Positions 8,989 through 18,233 of a stretch of 64,000 bases of DNA are shown here, one piece after another. Source of the DNA: Bacterioplanoides sp965219715. GTDB taxonomy: Bacteria > Pseudomonadota > Gammaproteobacteria > Pseudomonadales > Oceanobacteraceae. The position numbers were made by a program, and so were the translations under genes. Where the stretch lies: assembly GCF_965219715.1 (NCBI RefSeq), contig NZ_OZ244785.1, positions 496,001-560,000 of the forward strand, in the 5' to 3' direction. Each line of letters begins with the position of its first letter. The stretch's first letter is position 1. The notes under the pieces are model-generated. The model did not search any database, was not told the origin of the DNA, and saw only the letters and a program-made list of their open reading frames with translations.

Positions 8989-9552
8989 ATGAGCCAGCCG
9001 CTGACTCTGGAAGAATTGAATAAGGTAATGGAAGACGCTGATTTGCTGAAAACCGAACAAGAGGTTGATCAGGCGTTAGATGCGATGGCAGCGGCCATTT
9101 GTGAGCGCATGAAAGATGAAATGCCGGTTGTTTACGGCATCATGAACGGTGGTCTGGTGACTGCGGGTCGTTTATTGCCAAAACTGAATTTCCCGCTGGA
9201 ACAGGGATATATGCATGCAACCCGTTACCGCGGTGAAACCACAGGCTCTACCGACCTGCAATGGCAGGCGCCACCGTCAATCGATATGACGGACCGCACG
9301 GTTCTGATCGTTGATGACATCTTTGATGAAGGCAACACCTTATGTGAAGTGGTTAAATCCTGTCAGATGCAGGGTGCCAAGCAGGTATTAACGGCCGTGC
9401 TGGTGAACAAGGTACACGATCGTAAAAACACCGATCTGAAAATCGACTTTGTTGGTATGGATGTCGAAGATCGTTATGTCTTTGGTTGTGGTATGGACTA
9501 CCGCGGTTTCTGGCGCAATGCGCCGGGCATCTACGCGGTTAAAGGTCTGTAA
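8989..9552 (+). CDS. hpt: Hypoxanthine-guanine phosphoribosyltransferase
   Basis: A 187-residue type I phosphoribosyltransferase for purine salvage, converting hypoxanthine or guanine plus PRPP to the nucleotide. The PRPP-binding motif is VLIVDDIFDEGNTL at about residues 104-117. The PPi loop region is VVYGIMNGGLVTAG, and the C-terminal VEDRYVFGCGMDYRGFWRN carries the base-binding segment. It belongs to the proteobacterial branch with an N-terminal helical extension. It is transcribed alone, divergently from dapE, and closed by a strong terminator. Confidence 0.94.
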   Translation: MSQPLTLEELNKVMEDADLLKTEQEVDQALDAMAAAICERMKDEMPVVYGIMNGGLVTAGRLLPKLNFPLEQGYMHATRYRGETTGSTDLQWQAPPSIDMTDRTVLIVDDIFDEGNTLCEVVKSCQMQGAKQVLTAVLVNKVHDRKNTDLKIDFVGMDVEDRYVFGCGMDYRGFWRNAPGIYAVKGL

Positions 9553-9572
9553 CGCCGCACATTATCCAGACA

Positions 9573-9611
9573 CAAAAAACACCGCTGACTCACATCAGCG
9601 GCGTTTTTTTA
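9573..9611. terminator. Bidirectional terminator between hpt and the PepSY operon
   Basis: A stem of CACCGCTGA (9579-9587) with TCAGCGGCG (9594-9602), including one mismatch-type pair, flanked by six A and seven T. It lies between convergent genes and can serve both. Confidence 0.88.
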
Positions 9612-9642
9612 TGGCTGAAATTCAGCGGTCAGAGCCGGGCTG

Positions 9643-11214
9643 TCAGGCAGCCCGTGTTTCTTTTTCTTCAGCAGATTCTTCCGTGACCTGAGACTTGCGG
9701 CCCTGTTTGGCTTTCTCTGTTGGTTTTGGCAGGCGCCAGCCAAAATAGCCACACACCAATGCCAGGGCAATCAGTGTCAGGTGAATGCCATCAACAATCT
9801 CATTGCCGCCACCAATCCAGCGTTGGCTGATAACGCCATCGGCAACGATAACTGACAATAGCGCAACCACGGTGGCGGCCAGATAACCGCGGGTGCGTGC
9901 GTGCAGATCGCGACCAAACATGGCTGGCAGGATGGCGATAAACCAGGCACCCCAGAAAATCGCTTCTTCGGTGTGATGTTGTTCTTCACCCAGGTTCAGT
10001 GGCAGCAGCCATTGGCTGGCGCCCAGGGTAATGCCACAGCTGACCACCAGTCCGGCGCAAATGCCGAGTGTCAGGCGCGCCAGCATATGAGGTTTATCAA
10101 GTTCGGCAGTGTTGTCGCTGCTGGCCTGACCCTGTTTTTTCTTCGCCAGCCAGATCATATTGCCGCTGATGATCAGGGCACACAGCGCCAGAGTTGAAAT
10201 GGCATAGAAGAATTTCAGCGCCATATCACCAAATAACACGTAATGCAGTGGCGTCACTGCGGCGAAGATGCGCTGGAACGGACCTTTCTCAACGCCGTTT
10301 AATTCATGAATCTGAGCGCCGTCTTTCAGCTGGAAGGTAATGCTCTGCAGATTGCTCAATGCATCTTTGTGGTTGCCGGAGAACTTCGCCACACCACCGG
10401 CATCACCATAGCCATCCACCTGGATAAAGGTCACATCCAGCTCGGGTTGAATGGTTAAAGTGCGCTGGTACAGCTCATTTAAAGAAACTGCTGGGGCGGC
10501 CTCTCCGACCACTTCGGCGGTTGGGCCTAAAACAGCGATGGTGGCTTTTTCGACATCACCGTCGAACTTCGCCAGTGCCAGGATCGGAGAGATCAGTCCC
10601 AGTAAGCCAAGAATGGTGCCGGTGAATGCCAGAATAAAAGAGAACGGCAGCGTCCACAGGCCCATCAATTTGTGGTGATCCGTCAGCAACAAACGCCAGC
10701 TGCGTTTAGGGCGCAACATCACAAACTCTTTGCGCCATTTGGTATGAATGACAATACCGGCAATGATCGACAGCAGCATAACCATACCCGCCAGGCCAAC
10801 CAGGTAGCGACCAAAAGGGCGAGGGATATGCAGATCCGTGTGCAGGTGTTCGAAAATATGAGATACCTCGGAGCCACCAATATCGATTTGCTGATAGTTT
10901 TCCAATTCAACATAACGGATCACGGAGTTTTCACCGTCGAAGCGGGCGACCATGCCGTAACCTTTGTCGGTTTCTGGTGCGACAAAGAAGGTCTCGGTAC
11001 CGAATTCTTCGCTGTTGGCTGCAGCCAGCAATCGATCCAGGTCAATGGATTCGGCTGGCTTTAGATTATTCAGCGTGGTGGACTGCCAGTTCTCCAGTTC
11101 GTGGGCAAACATGGCCGGAAAGCCGGAAAAGGTGACCACAAACAATAAAATTCCGGCCAGGATACCGAGCCAGGTATGGGCGCCGTAAAACACCTTATGG
11201 GTACGTTGTTGCAT
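9643..11214 (-). CDS. PepSY-associated transmembrane protein (iron-linked)
   Basis: A 523-residue inner-membrane protein. It starts with the PepSY_TM signature (HKVFYGAHTWLGILAGILLFVV, residues 6-27, first membrane helix). Further helices lie near 145, 190-215, 340, 380, 425, 450 and 480, with two periplasmic PepSY-like regions between. Homologues accompany siderophore uptake genes and include ferric-siderophore reductases; two His after helix regions (LHTDLHIP, DHHKLMG) fit haem or metal binding. It ends a three-gene operon preceded by a Fur-box-like site. Role in iron assimilation is inferred; no TonB receptor is in the window. Confidence 0.87.
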   Translation of the reverse strand: MQQRTHKVFYGAHTWLGILAGILLFVVTFSGFPAMFAHELENWQSTTLNNLKPAESIDLDRLLAAANSEEFGTETFFVAPETDKGYGMVARFDGENSVIRYVELENYQQIDIGGSEVSHIFEHLHTDLHIPRPFGRYLVGLAGMVMLLSIIAGIVIHTKWRKEFVMLRPKRSWRLLLTDHHKLMGLWTLPFSFILAFTGTILGLLGLISPILALAKFDGDVEKATIAVLGPTAEVVGEAAPAVSLNELYQRTLTIQPELDVTFIQVDGYGDAGGVAKFSGNHKDALSNLQSITFQLKDGAQIHELNGVEKGPFQRIFAAVTPLHYVLFGDMALKFFYAISTLALCALIISGNMIWLAKKKQGQASSDNTAELDKPHMLARLTLGICAGLVVSCGITLGASQWLLPLNLGEEQHHTEEAIFWGAWFIAILPAMFGRDLHARTRGYLAATVVALLSVIVADGVISQRWIGGGNEIVDGIHLTLIALALVCGYFGWRLPKPTEKAKQGRKSQVTEESAEEKETRAA

Positions 11215-11224
11215 ACAGAACTTC

Positions 11225-11515
11225 CTAAGCGAATACGGTCAGAGACAGGGCGTCGTAAATACCAAACGCCAATAACAGTGAACCAACTCTGGCCCAGGCT
11301 TTTAATCCGCCGTCTGCCAGCAGCGCCCAGTAAAACAGTGACGCCCAGAACACAAAGAAGAACACACCACCGGCAAAAATCTGTTCGACTTTATCGCCGA
11401 ACGGCCATGACAGGGTGATGGCGATGGTCAGGCTGATGGTCGTCAGGAAAGCACCAAGAATCGCGGCGGTGATCTGACTGGCATTAGAGTTAAATTTGCG
11501 TTTAAACCAGAGCAT
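11225..11515 (-). CDS. Small membrane protein, DUF3649-like
   Basis: A 96-residue protein with three predicted membrane helices (about 13-36, 42-66 and 70-93) and a basic N-terminus. An upstream in-frame start at 11587 exists, but the ATG at 11515 (MLWFKRKFN) gives a compact membrane protein and a 14-nt overlap with the gene before it. Small proteins of this kind (DUF3649) stand beside PepSY_TM proteins in iron-responsive operons of pseudomonads and relatives. The family name is given from memory of this arrangement; the function is unknown. Confidence 0.72.
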   Translation of the reverse strand: MLWFKRKFNSNASQITAAILGAFLTTISLTIAITLSWPFGDKVEQIFAGGVFFFVFWASLFYWALLADGGLKAWARVGSLLLAFGIYDALSLTVFA

Positions 11516-11792
11516 AAATACCTCCGGCAATACTGATGGCGGTAATGGCCTGAACCAGTACCGGGCGCCAGATACGCAGCTGAACAAAAACCACAGAACA
11601 GGCCATCAGCGAAAACAGCAGATAAAAAATACCTTTTTCCCAACCGTACGGCTGGCTAGCAAATAAGAAGGCTGCGAATAACAGAGCACGGCCAGCATAG
11701 CGGCGGCGCTGGTCAATTTTGTCACTGCGATGCTGGTTTACACCGTACATCAGATGCAGAGCAGGCCAGAGGGCAAAAACCGCAATGGGCAT
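11502..11792 (-). CDS. Small membrane protein, DUF3325-like
   Basis: A 96-residue protein and the first gene of the PepSY operon. Hydrophobic segments lie at 1-15, 32-45, 50-72 and 76-95, with a basic loop (KIDQRRRYAGR) between the first two. Proteins annotated DUF3325 have this size, the N-terminal LHLMYGV/H-type segment and the same partners. No catalytic motif is visible. Expression is probably iron-regulated through the Fur-like site about 45 nt upstream. Confidence 0.7.
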   Translation of the reverse strand: MPIAVFALWPALHLMYGVNQHRSDKIDQRRRYAGRALLFAAFLFASQPYGWEKGIFYLLFSLMACSVVFVQLRIWRPVLVQAITAISIAGGIYALV

Positions 11793-11837
11793 AAGGGCTT
11801 ACCTGATAATTTTATAAAACGCGAATGGTAATGAAAT

Positions 11838-11856
11838 GCAAATGATTATCAAGGTT
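11838..11856 (-). promoter_or_regulatory. Candidate Fur box for the PepSY operon
   Basis: GCAAATGATTATCAAGGTT matches the classical 19-bp Fur consensus (GATAATGATTATCATTATC) at 13 positions, including the central AATGATTATCA. It lies about 45 nt upstream of the first gene of the operon, where a repressor would block the promoter. Confidence 0.6.
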
Positions 11857-12040
11857 TTTTGAATGCTGCGAAGGATATTGTCAGAAGCGATGAAATGGGT
11901 GCTTGGAGACGCTGGGTTTCAAGCTTTGTCAGCTCGGTAAAGATGGGTAAAAGCCGTAACCTTGGGCTTTTGTGGCTGCTTATCATAGCCACCTGTCCCT
12001 AACCTTCCTATGGTTATTCAACGCTAAAAAGGAACCCTTT

Positions 12041-13447
12041 ATGACTGCCGTCGTCCGACGACCTCTGATGGCTGCTTTGTTGTTGCCCTTGCTTTTGCAA
12101 GGGTTAACTGCCTGTAGCAGCGTCGAGTCTGTCCCTCAGCCCGAATTCGAATCATCAGAATTATTGTCTGGCTTTGCCGACTCGGAGACGACTGCGACGC
12201 AGAGCCGCTGGTGGAATGAATTCAGTGACGTTCAGCTGGATCAACTGGTCAGTCAGGCGCTGGAGAAAAATTACGATCTGAAAGCATCTCTGGCGCGGTT
12301 GCGCCAGAGTGAGGCGTTGTTACGTATTAACTCCGCTGATCAGTACCCAAGCGTTAATCTCAATGCCGGAAAAAACCGCAGCTGGCGTGAGAATTCTACC
12401 GGAGACAGCTGGTCCGCCGGGCTAAGTGCCAGTTACGAGATCGATTTCTGGGGATCGGTTGCAGCAACTCGTCAACGTGCAGAATACGATTTATTAGCCA
12501 CGCGTGCCGCCAGCCGGATTCAGGCCAATACAGTGGCCAGTCAGGTTGGGATTGCCTGGTTTGGTTTATTACACGAGACCTATCTCATAGAACTGTTGAA
12601 TCAGCAGAAGCAACGGATTGAATCCGGACTGAAGGTCATTAATGCCCGCTTCCAGCGTGGTCAATCTCAGGTTTCCGACGTCTGGCAGCAACAAACTCTG
12701 CTGGAATCCATTAACGGTGATCTGGTGTCAGCAACCGCAAAGCGGGATATTTATCAGCAGCAGTTACAGTTATGGCTCGCATCTGACATCAACATCAATC
12801 TGCAGCAAATGACATTGCCTGCTGTTGCTGTTAGCCGTATGGAGGTTAATGCGGCGGCGTTGTTCGAACGCCCGGATGTGCAGCGGGCCTTCTTTAACGT
12901 GCAGTCGGCAAATGCTGGGGTCGCCGTCGCCGAAGCCAATCGTTATCCGCGTTTTACCTTAACTGCCAGCTACAACGGTCAGGATCCAAATATTGAAAAC
13001 GTGTTTGATAACTGGGTAGCGAACCTAGCAGGTAATCTGGTGTTACCTCTTATTGATGGAGGAAATCGCCGTGCTCAGGTCGATAGTCAGCAGGCGCTGT
13101 TGGAAGCTGAGATTGCCGCCTATCAGCAGGTGTATCTGAAAGCCGCGCAACAGGTTCAGGAATTATTGGTGACGCTGGATGAACAGCAGCGTCTTGATAC
13201 CAGCTTGCAGCGCCAGCTGCAGTTGGCGCAGAAAACCGAATCGTTCCAGACCAGCCGCTACCGCAAGGGCGTTGGCGATTATTTATCGCTATTAAATGCC
13301 CAGCGTGACGTACTTAAACTGGAGCGGCAGTTGCTGGCTAACCAGCTGAATTTTAACCAGTCCCGCATTCGTTTATACCAGGCTGTCAGTCATGGGCGTT
13401 TTTCTGAATCCCACACTGACACTCAACCGTTATCACAGGAATCCTGA
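12041..13447 (+). CDS. Outer-membrane efflux lipoprotein (OprM/TolC family)
   Basis: The outer-membrane channel of a tripartite pump. The ATG at 12041 follows AAAAGGAACC and begins a lipoprotein signal peptide (RRPLMAALLLPLLLQG, then LTAC with the lipidated Cys at 25), giving 468 residues. An upstream GTG at 11972 would bury the signal peptide and is rejected. Two OEP repeats are present: the first ends near residue 240, the second contains RPDVQRAFFNVQSANAGVAVAEANRYP, the family's most conserved segment. It is the first gene of an operon with the adaptor 5 nt downstream. Confidence 0.93.
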   Translation: MTAVVRRPLMAALLLPLLLQGLTACSSVESVPQPEFESSELLSGFADSETTATQSRWWNEFSDVQLDQLVSQALEKNYDLKASLARLRQSEALLRINSADQYPSVNLNAGKNRSWRENSTGDSWSAGLSASYEIDFWGSVAATRQRAEYDLLATRAASRIQANTVASQVGIAWFGLLHETYLIELLNQQKQRIESGLKVINARFQRGQSQVSDVWQQQTLLESINGDLVSATAKRDIYQQQLQLWLASDININLQQMTLPAVAVSRMEVNAAALFERPDVQRAFFNVQSANAGVAVAEANRYPRFTLTASYNGQDPNIENVFDNWVANLAGNLVLPLIDGGNRRAQVDSQQALLEAEIAAYQQVYLKAAQQVQELLVTLDEQQRLDTSLQRQLQLAQKTESFQTSRYRKGVGDYLSLLNAQRDVLKLERQLLANQLNFNQSRIRLYQAVSHGRFSESHTDTQPLSQES

Positions 13448-13452
13448 CAGTT

Positions 13453-14751
13453 ATGAGCTCCGTTAATGATCCGTATCGCCATTCGGGCGACCATTCCGGC
13501 AATAAAGGCAGTGCCGTAAAAAGTATTCTGATCGGTGTTGGCGTTCTGGCGATGGGTATCGCGATAGCGGTGTGGGTGGTAAAGAGCGCGCCGAAACCCG
13601 GAAAGGTGGTACCTGAAACCAAAGCCCGGTTAGTGGAAGTTGAACCGTTATTAATGCAAAGCAGCCGTCCGACCTGGCAGGCCGGTGGTCAGGTGACTGC
13701 GTCACAACAGGTCATGTTAAAACCCCAGGTCAACGGCCGGGTTATTGCCATTGCTGAGGCTGCGGTTCCGGGTGCCCGATTAGCGCAGGGAGATTTATTA
13801 GCGCGTATCGATCCTAAGGATTTTCGCCTGATGCTGGAGCAGAAGCAGGCGGCTTACACCCAGGCAATGGCGGATCTGGATATCGAAAAAGGCCAGGCGT
13901 CGCTGGCACGGGAAGAATACGAACTGTCAGAAGCCCGGTTATCGCCACAAGACAAAGCTCTGGTGTTACGTGAACCACAGATTGCCAAGGCCAAAGCGGC
14001 GGTAAAAACCGCCAAAGCCAATCTCAATCAAGCCAGGCTGGATCTGCAGCGCAGCGAAATTCGTATGCCGTTCCCCGGTCAGATTAACAGCCGTAACGTT
14101 TCCATCGGCAGTCAGGTGTCAGCCAGCTCTGATGTGTTCGACCTGATCAGCACCGATGAATTCTGGATTGAAGTAAAAATTCCGGCGGCGTTTCTGCCAT
14201 GGTTGGATAAACAACATATCGTTGAAATCACCATGCCGGGCTGGCAGGGAAAAACCCGCGAAGCCCGCGTTCTCAACGTATTGCCTGCGGTAGACAGTAC
14301 CGATCGCCAGGTAAAACTGGTGTTGGCGATTCAAGACCCGCTGGCGTTGCAAAACAGTGATTTACCTCCGGTGCTGTTAAACGATTTTGTTGAAGTGCAG
14401 TTGTTTGGTCGCGAGTTGAAAAACACGTATCAGATTGAAACCCGCCACCTCAATAATAACGATGAGGTATGGGTGGTCAGTGCCAACAATGAACTGCAAA
14501 AACGGGCGGTGACCGTGTTGTATCACGGCCGGGAAATGTCCTGGGTCGCAGTTGAAAATGCCGCCGAAGCTAATGGCCAGGTCGATAGCCAAGCCGGTAA
14601 CAACAGCGGATTTAACGCTGACGATCGCTTGCTGGTCAGTCGTGTCGATGCACCTGTGCCTGGGTATCCGGTTCGTATCCTGGGTGATAGGCAAGCCGCT
14701 GGCGCTGAAGACGCACTGGCCGATCATACTGATGGCAAGCCACAGCGCTAA
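13453..14751 (+). CDS. RND efflux periplasmic adaptor
   Basis: A 432-residue membrane-fusion protein (HlyD/AcrA type) linking the RND pump to the outer-membrane channel. There is a single N-terminal membrane anchor (about 24-45, no lipobox). A lipoyl half-motif follows (VNGRVIAIAEAAVPGARLAQG), then a helical hairpin rich in Ala, Lys and Gln (about 130-210), the second lipoyl half (RMPFPGQINSRNVSIGSQV) and beta-barrel. The C-terminus has an unusual hydrophilic stretch (EAANGQVDSQAGNNSGFNAD). It lies between channel and pump genes, 5 and 13 nt from them, clearly co-transcribed. Confidence 0.94.
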   Translation: MSSVNDPYRHSGDHSGNKGSAVKSILIGVGVLAMGIAIAVWVVKSAPKPGKVVPETKARLVEVEPLLMQSSRPTWQAGGQVTASQQVMLKPQVNGRVIAIAEAAVPGARLAQGDLLARIDPKDFRLMLEQKQAAYTQAMADLDIEKGQASLAREEYELSEARLSPQDKALVLREPQIAKAKAAVKTAKANLNQARLDLQRSEIRMPFPGQINSRNVSIGSQVSASSDVFDLISTDEFWIEVKIPAAFLPWLDKQHIVEITMPGWQGKTREARVLNVLPAVDSTDRQVKLVLAIQDPLALQNSDLPPVLLNDFVEVQLFGRELKNTYQIETRHLNNNDEVWVVSANNELQKRAVTVLYHGREMSWVAVENAAEANGQVDSQAGNNSGFNADDRLLVSRVDAPVPGYPVRILGDRQAAGAEDALADHTDGKPQR

Positions 14752-14764
14752 CAGGAGATAACCG

Positions 14765-17700
14765 ATGAGTATTGATCATAAGCTCGCTTCTCGTCGCGGG
14801 CCTGTTGCCTGGATGTCGGAACACCGGGTTGCTCCGAACCTGCTGATGGCATTTTTAATTGTTGGCGGCTTTTTGATGTCGCTGGTTATCCGCAAAGAAT
14901 TTATCCCTCCATTTGAAGCCGACATGATTATTGTTGGCGTCGCTTATCCCGGCGCTACGCCGTCGGAAATGGAAAAAGGCGTGGTGTTGCCAATCGAAAA
15001 CGAACTGGCATCGCTGGAAGGCTTTAAAGAAATAAAATCGTCGGCCAGTCGGGGTTCGGCAGATGTTCGGATTGAACTGGAGAACGGTGTCGATCGACAA
15101 AAAGCCTATCAGGATATCCAGCAGGCGGTTAACCGTATCAGTACCTTCCCGGCGGATATCGAGCGACCGGTAGTGAGCATTGCCAGTCGTTCCATTGAAG
15201 TGATGGAGCTGGCGTTTTTTGGGCCGTTAGAGCGCTTTGAATTAAAGCGTCTGGCAGAGCGGGTAAAAGATCAGCTACTGTCGTCGCCACAAATCAGTAA
15301 GGTCGAATTAAAAGGCATGCCGGATGAAGAAATTCAGATCGAAATCCGTCAGCGCGATTTGCAACGTTACGGTTTAAGCCTCAACGAAGTTGCCAATATC
15401 ATCAGTAATAATGCATTGGAGCAAAGTGCCGGTGCCGTGAAAACCGATGGTGGAGATATTCTGGTTACCTTAAATGATCGTGTTTATTGGGCTGCGGGTT
15501 TTAAAGATATTCCGCTGATCAGTGATGACGGTGGTGTGCGTGTGCGACTGGGTGATGTGGCCACCATTCGTGAAGGCTTCAGTGACAGTGCAAGGCTGGT
15601 GACCTACAACGGTCAGACTTCTGTACGCTTCGATATTTTCCGGGGTGAAAATCAGACGCCGTTAACCGTGGTTGAAGCAGCCTACGTTGAGCTGGAAAAA
15701 ATACGCGCTGAATTACCGCCGGGCGTTGAAATTATTATCACCGATGATGATGGTGAAACGTATCGTCAGCGTGTTGGCCTGTTATTAAAAAATGCCGCCA
15801 TTGGTTTAATTCTGGTGATGGTGCTGTTGAGTTTGTTCCTGGAATATAAGCTGGCCTTCTGGGTCACCATGGGTATTCCAACGGCCTTTATGGGGGCGAT
15901 GTTGTTGCTGCCTATCTGGGATGTGTCGATCAATATGGTGTCGATGTTCGCCTTTATTGTTGCCCTCGGGATTGTGGTCGATGACGCCATTATTGCTGGT
16001 GAAAATATTTACGAACATATGCAGCGTGGCATGCCGTTCCACGATGCGGCCATTGTTGGCGCACGGGAAGTGGCGATGCCATTGGCGTTTGCGATTCTCA
16101 CCAATATTGCCGCTTTCCTGCCGTTATTAAGTCTGCCGGGTATGATGGGCAAGCTGTTCCTTGCCATTCCGATTGTGGTGATCAGTTGCTTTATGATTTC
16201 CTGGCTGGAAGCGCTGTTTATTTTGCCGACACACTTAGCGCATCTGAAAGAGAAAAATCCTTCCGCAATCGGTCGTAAAGTCGATGCCATGCAGGCACGG
16301 GTCGATAAGCGGCTGCATCATTTTATTAATAACACCTATCTTCCGGTTTTAAATAAGGTACTGGCGAATCCGGGGTTAACTCTGATTACCGCCATTTCTA
16401 TTGCGTTTGTGGTGATGTCGTACCCGGCCAGCGGTCGTATGGGCTTCAGCATGTTTCCGCGTCTTGAGGGTGAGTTTGCCGTTGCGACGGTTGAGCTGCC
16501 GAGCAATGCGCCATTCGATCAGGCGAAAGCGGTTCGTGAACATCTCGAGAAAAGTCTGTACCAGGTGTCGCAACCGTTTGATGACGCCGATGTACCGTTA
16601 GTGATCAGTGTTGAGGGCAATATCACCGGCTCCAGCATTGAAGTAGAAGCGCGTTTGGTTCCGAACGAAGTGCGTCCGATCAGTGCCAATGAAACGGTAA
16701 AACGCTGGCGGGAAATAATTGGAGAAATCCCCGGTATCCGCAGCTTAACCTTTGATGCCGAGCGCGGCGGCGGCCCGTCCGGTGGTTTTGGTTTAACCGT
16801 CGAATTGCGCGGCAGTAACAGTGATGAGTTGCGTTTGGCCAGTGCCGAACTGGCGAATCAGCTGGCACAGCTGTCGGGTGTTACCGATGTTGCCAACAGT
16901 TTTGAAGCCGGCTCACCCCAGTGGGATGTTGAATTAAATCAACTGGGCCGAAGCCTTAATCTCGATGCGAACAACGTTGCACGCCAGGTCCGCTCGGCAT
17001 TATATGGCGCCCGTGCGCTACGTCAGCAACGTGAACGGAATGAAGTGACGGTGCTGGTGCGTTTGCCACTGGAAGAGCGCTCTTTCAGTGCAGATATCGA
17101 ACGCCTGCAGATTCGGACTCCGGCTGGTGGTTATGTGCAGCTGGGTGATATCGCCACGCTGAAGAAAGAACGTGCCCCGGCCAAGATCAGTCGTCGCGAT
17201 GGTGAGCAAATCGTAAAAGTCACCTCCGAAGTTGAGCCTCGGGAACAGATACCGGCAGCGATGGATGTTCTGCGTGAAGATGTCTTCCCATTATTGCAGG
17301 CGCGTTTTCCGTCGGTGGATTTCAGCTTCCGCGGACGCCAGGCGAATACTCAGGAAACCATGGATAACCTGCAGCTGTATGGCATGTTCTCGTTGTTGCT
17401 GATTTATGTGTTGCTGGCGATTCCATTCCGCAGCTACGCACAGCCGTTGCTGATTATGCTGGTGATTCCGTTTGGCGCAGTAGGAGCGATTATTGGCCAT
17501 ATTATGCTTGGTTACGGTTTGTCGATCATGAGCATAATGGGCATTGTGGCATTGGCCGGTGTGGTGGTGAACGACAGTCTGATTCTGGTGACCTATGCCA
17601 ATGAACAACAACAAAAGGGACTGTCGGCCTTTGAAGCGGTGCGTGCGGCAGGTGTGCGTCGCTTCCGTCCTATTTTGCTGACCACGCTAACGACCTTTGG

Positions 17701-17920
17701 TGGTCTGTCGCCGATGGTGTTTGAAACGTCACGCCAAGCGCAGTTTATTACGCCAATGGCGGTGTCACTTGGCTTTGGTATTTTGTTTACCACCTTTGTC
17801 TGCTTACTGATCCTGCCAGCGATTTATGTGCTGCTGGATACCGTTCAGCAAAAACTGGGCTTTAACACCATGCGCACGGAGCCTGCTTCCCAGGCGGTAT
17901 CTGAGCAAGTGTCGCAGTAG
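14765..17920 (+). CDS. RND efflux pump, inner-membrane transporter
   Basis: A 1051-residue AcrB/MexB-superfamily proton antiporter. It has the expected repeat: one N-terminal helix, a large periplasmic loop, a block of helices (about 335-500), a second loop, and a C-terminal block (about 860-1030). The proton relay motif is seen in GIVVDDAIIAGENI near residue 404, with conserved acidic pair D408-D409-type residues, and GVVVNDSLILVTYAN in the second half. Such heavy-metal-lacking, MMPL-like pumps of marine bacteria export drugs, detergents or natural products; the substrate cannot be told from the sequence. No regulator gene is adjacent. Confidence 0.94.
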   Translation: MSIDHKLASRRGPVAWMSEHRVAPNLLMAFLIVGGFLMSLVIRKEFIPPFEADMIIVGVAYPGATPSEMEKGVVLPIENELASLEGFKEIKSSASRGSADVRIELENGVDRQKAYQDIQQAVNRISTFPADIERPVVSIASRSIEVMELAFFGPLERFELKRLAERVKDQLLSSPQISKVELKGMPDEEIQIEIRQRDLQRYGLSLNEVANIISNNALEQSAGAVKTDGGDILVTLNDRVYWAAGFKDIPLISDDGGVRVRLGDVATIREGFSDSARLVTYNGQTSVRFDIFRGENQTPLTVVEAAYVELEKIRAELPPGVEIIITDDDGETYRQRVGLLLKNAAIGLILVMVLLSLFLEYKLAFWVTMGIPTAFMGAMLLLPIWDVSINMVSMFAFIVALGIVVDDAIIAGENIYEHMQRGMPFHDAAIVGAREVAMPLAFAILTNIAAFLPLLSLPGMMGKLFLAIPIVVISCFMISWLEALFILPTHLAHLKEKNPSAIGRKVDAMQARVDKRLHHFINNTYLPVLNKVLANPGLTLITAISIAFVVMSYPASGRMGFSMFPRLEGEFAVATVELPSNAPFDQAKAVREHLEKSLYQVSQPFDDADVPLVISVEGNITGSSIEVEARLVPNEVRPISANETVKRWREIIGEIPGIRSLTFDAERGGGPSGGFGLTVELRGSNSDELRLASAELANQLAQLSGVTDVANSFEAGSPQWDVELNQLGRSLNLDANNVARQVRSALYGARALRQQRERNEVTVLVRLPLEERSFSADIERLQIRTPAGGYVQLGDIATLKKERAPAKISRRDGEQIVKVTSEVEPREQIPAAMDVLREDVFPLLQARFPSVDFSFRGRQANTQETMDNLQLYGMFSLLLIYVLLAIPFRSYAQPLLIMLVIPFGAVGAIIGHIMLGYGLSIMSIMGIVALAGVVVNDSLILVTYANEQQQKGLSAFEAVRAAGVRRFRPILLTTLTTFGGLSPMVFETSRQAQFITPMAVSLGFGILFTTFVCLLILPAIYVLLDTVQQKLGFNTMRTEPASQAVSEQVSQ

Positions 17921-17993
17921 GGGCAATGGTCGTACCGGGTTTGGACGGACTGCTGAGTATTAACTCTCAGCGGCCAAATTCATGCTTGGGATG

Positions 17994-18224
17994 TTAATAC
18001 ACGTCATTTTCACTGATTAGCTCAACACCAATACTGCCGTCGCCCATTGGGTCGCTGATTAAGCGGATGTAGATAGGGCGACAACACACCTGGCAGTCCT
18101 GTTGTTGATCAAGACTTAGCTCATCCAGCTGATCGTCCAGCTCGTCATACTCCGGCAATTCGATAAATACAGTAATGAGTTCGTTGCAGTAGGGGCAGCT
18201 ACGGCTGTGTTCAATAACCGGCAT
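17994..18224 (-). CDS. CPXCG motif cysteine-rich protein
   Basis: A 76-residue acidic protein with two zinc-knuckle pairs: CPYC at residues 10-13 and CQVC at about 44-47, forming a probable zinc ribbon. The family is widespread in gammaproteobacteria, often as a single small gene, and has no known function. Here it follows the MOSC gene after 9 nt and is probably co-transcribed. The central DELDDQLDELSLDQQQD stretch is strongly acidic. Confidence 0.86.
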   Translation of the reverse strand: MPVIEHSRSCPYCNELITVFIELPEYDELDDQLDELSLDQQQDCQVCCRPIYIRLISDPMGDGSIGVELISENDVY

Positions 18225-18233
18225 CGCGACCTC

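Noticed and set aside
9643..11214. Naming the PepSY protein a siderophore reductase
   Set aside because: The fold and Fur site fit, but no siderophore receptor or synthesis gene is nearby and the catalytic residues are not firmly known to me.
12041..17920. Assigning a drug specificity (for example MexAB-like) to the RND pump
   Set aside because: Nothing in the sequence that I can read fixes the substrate, and no regulator gene is adjacent.
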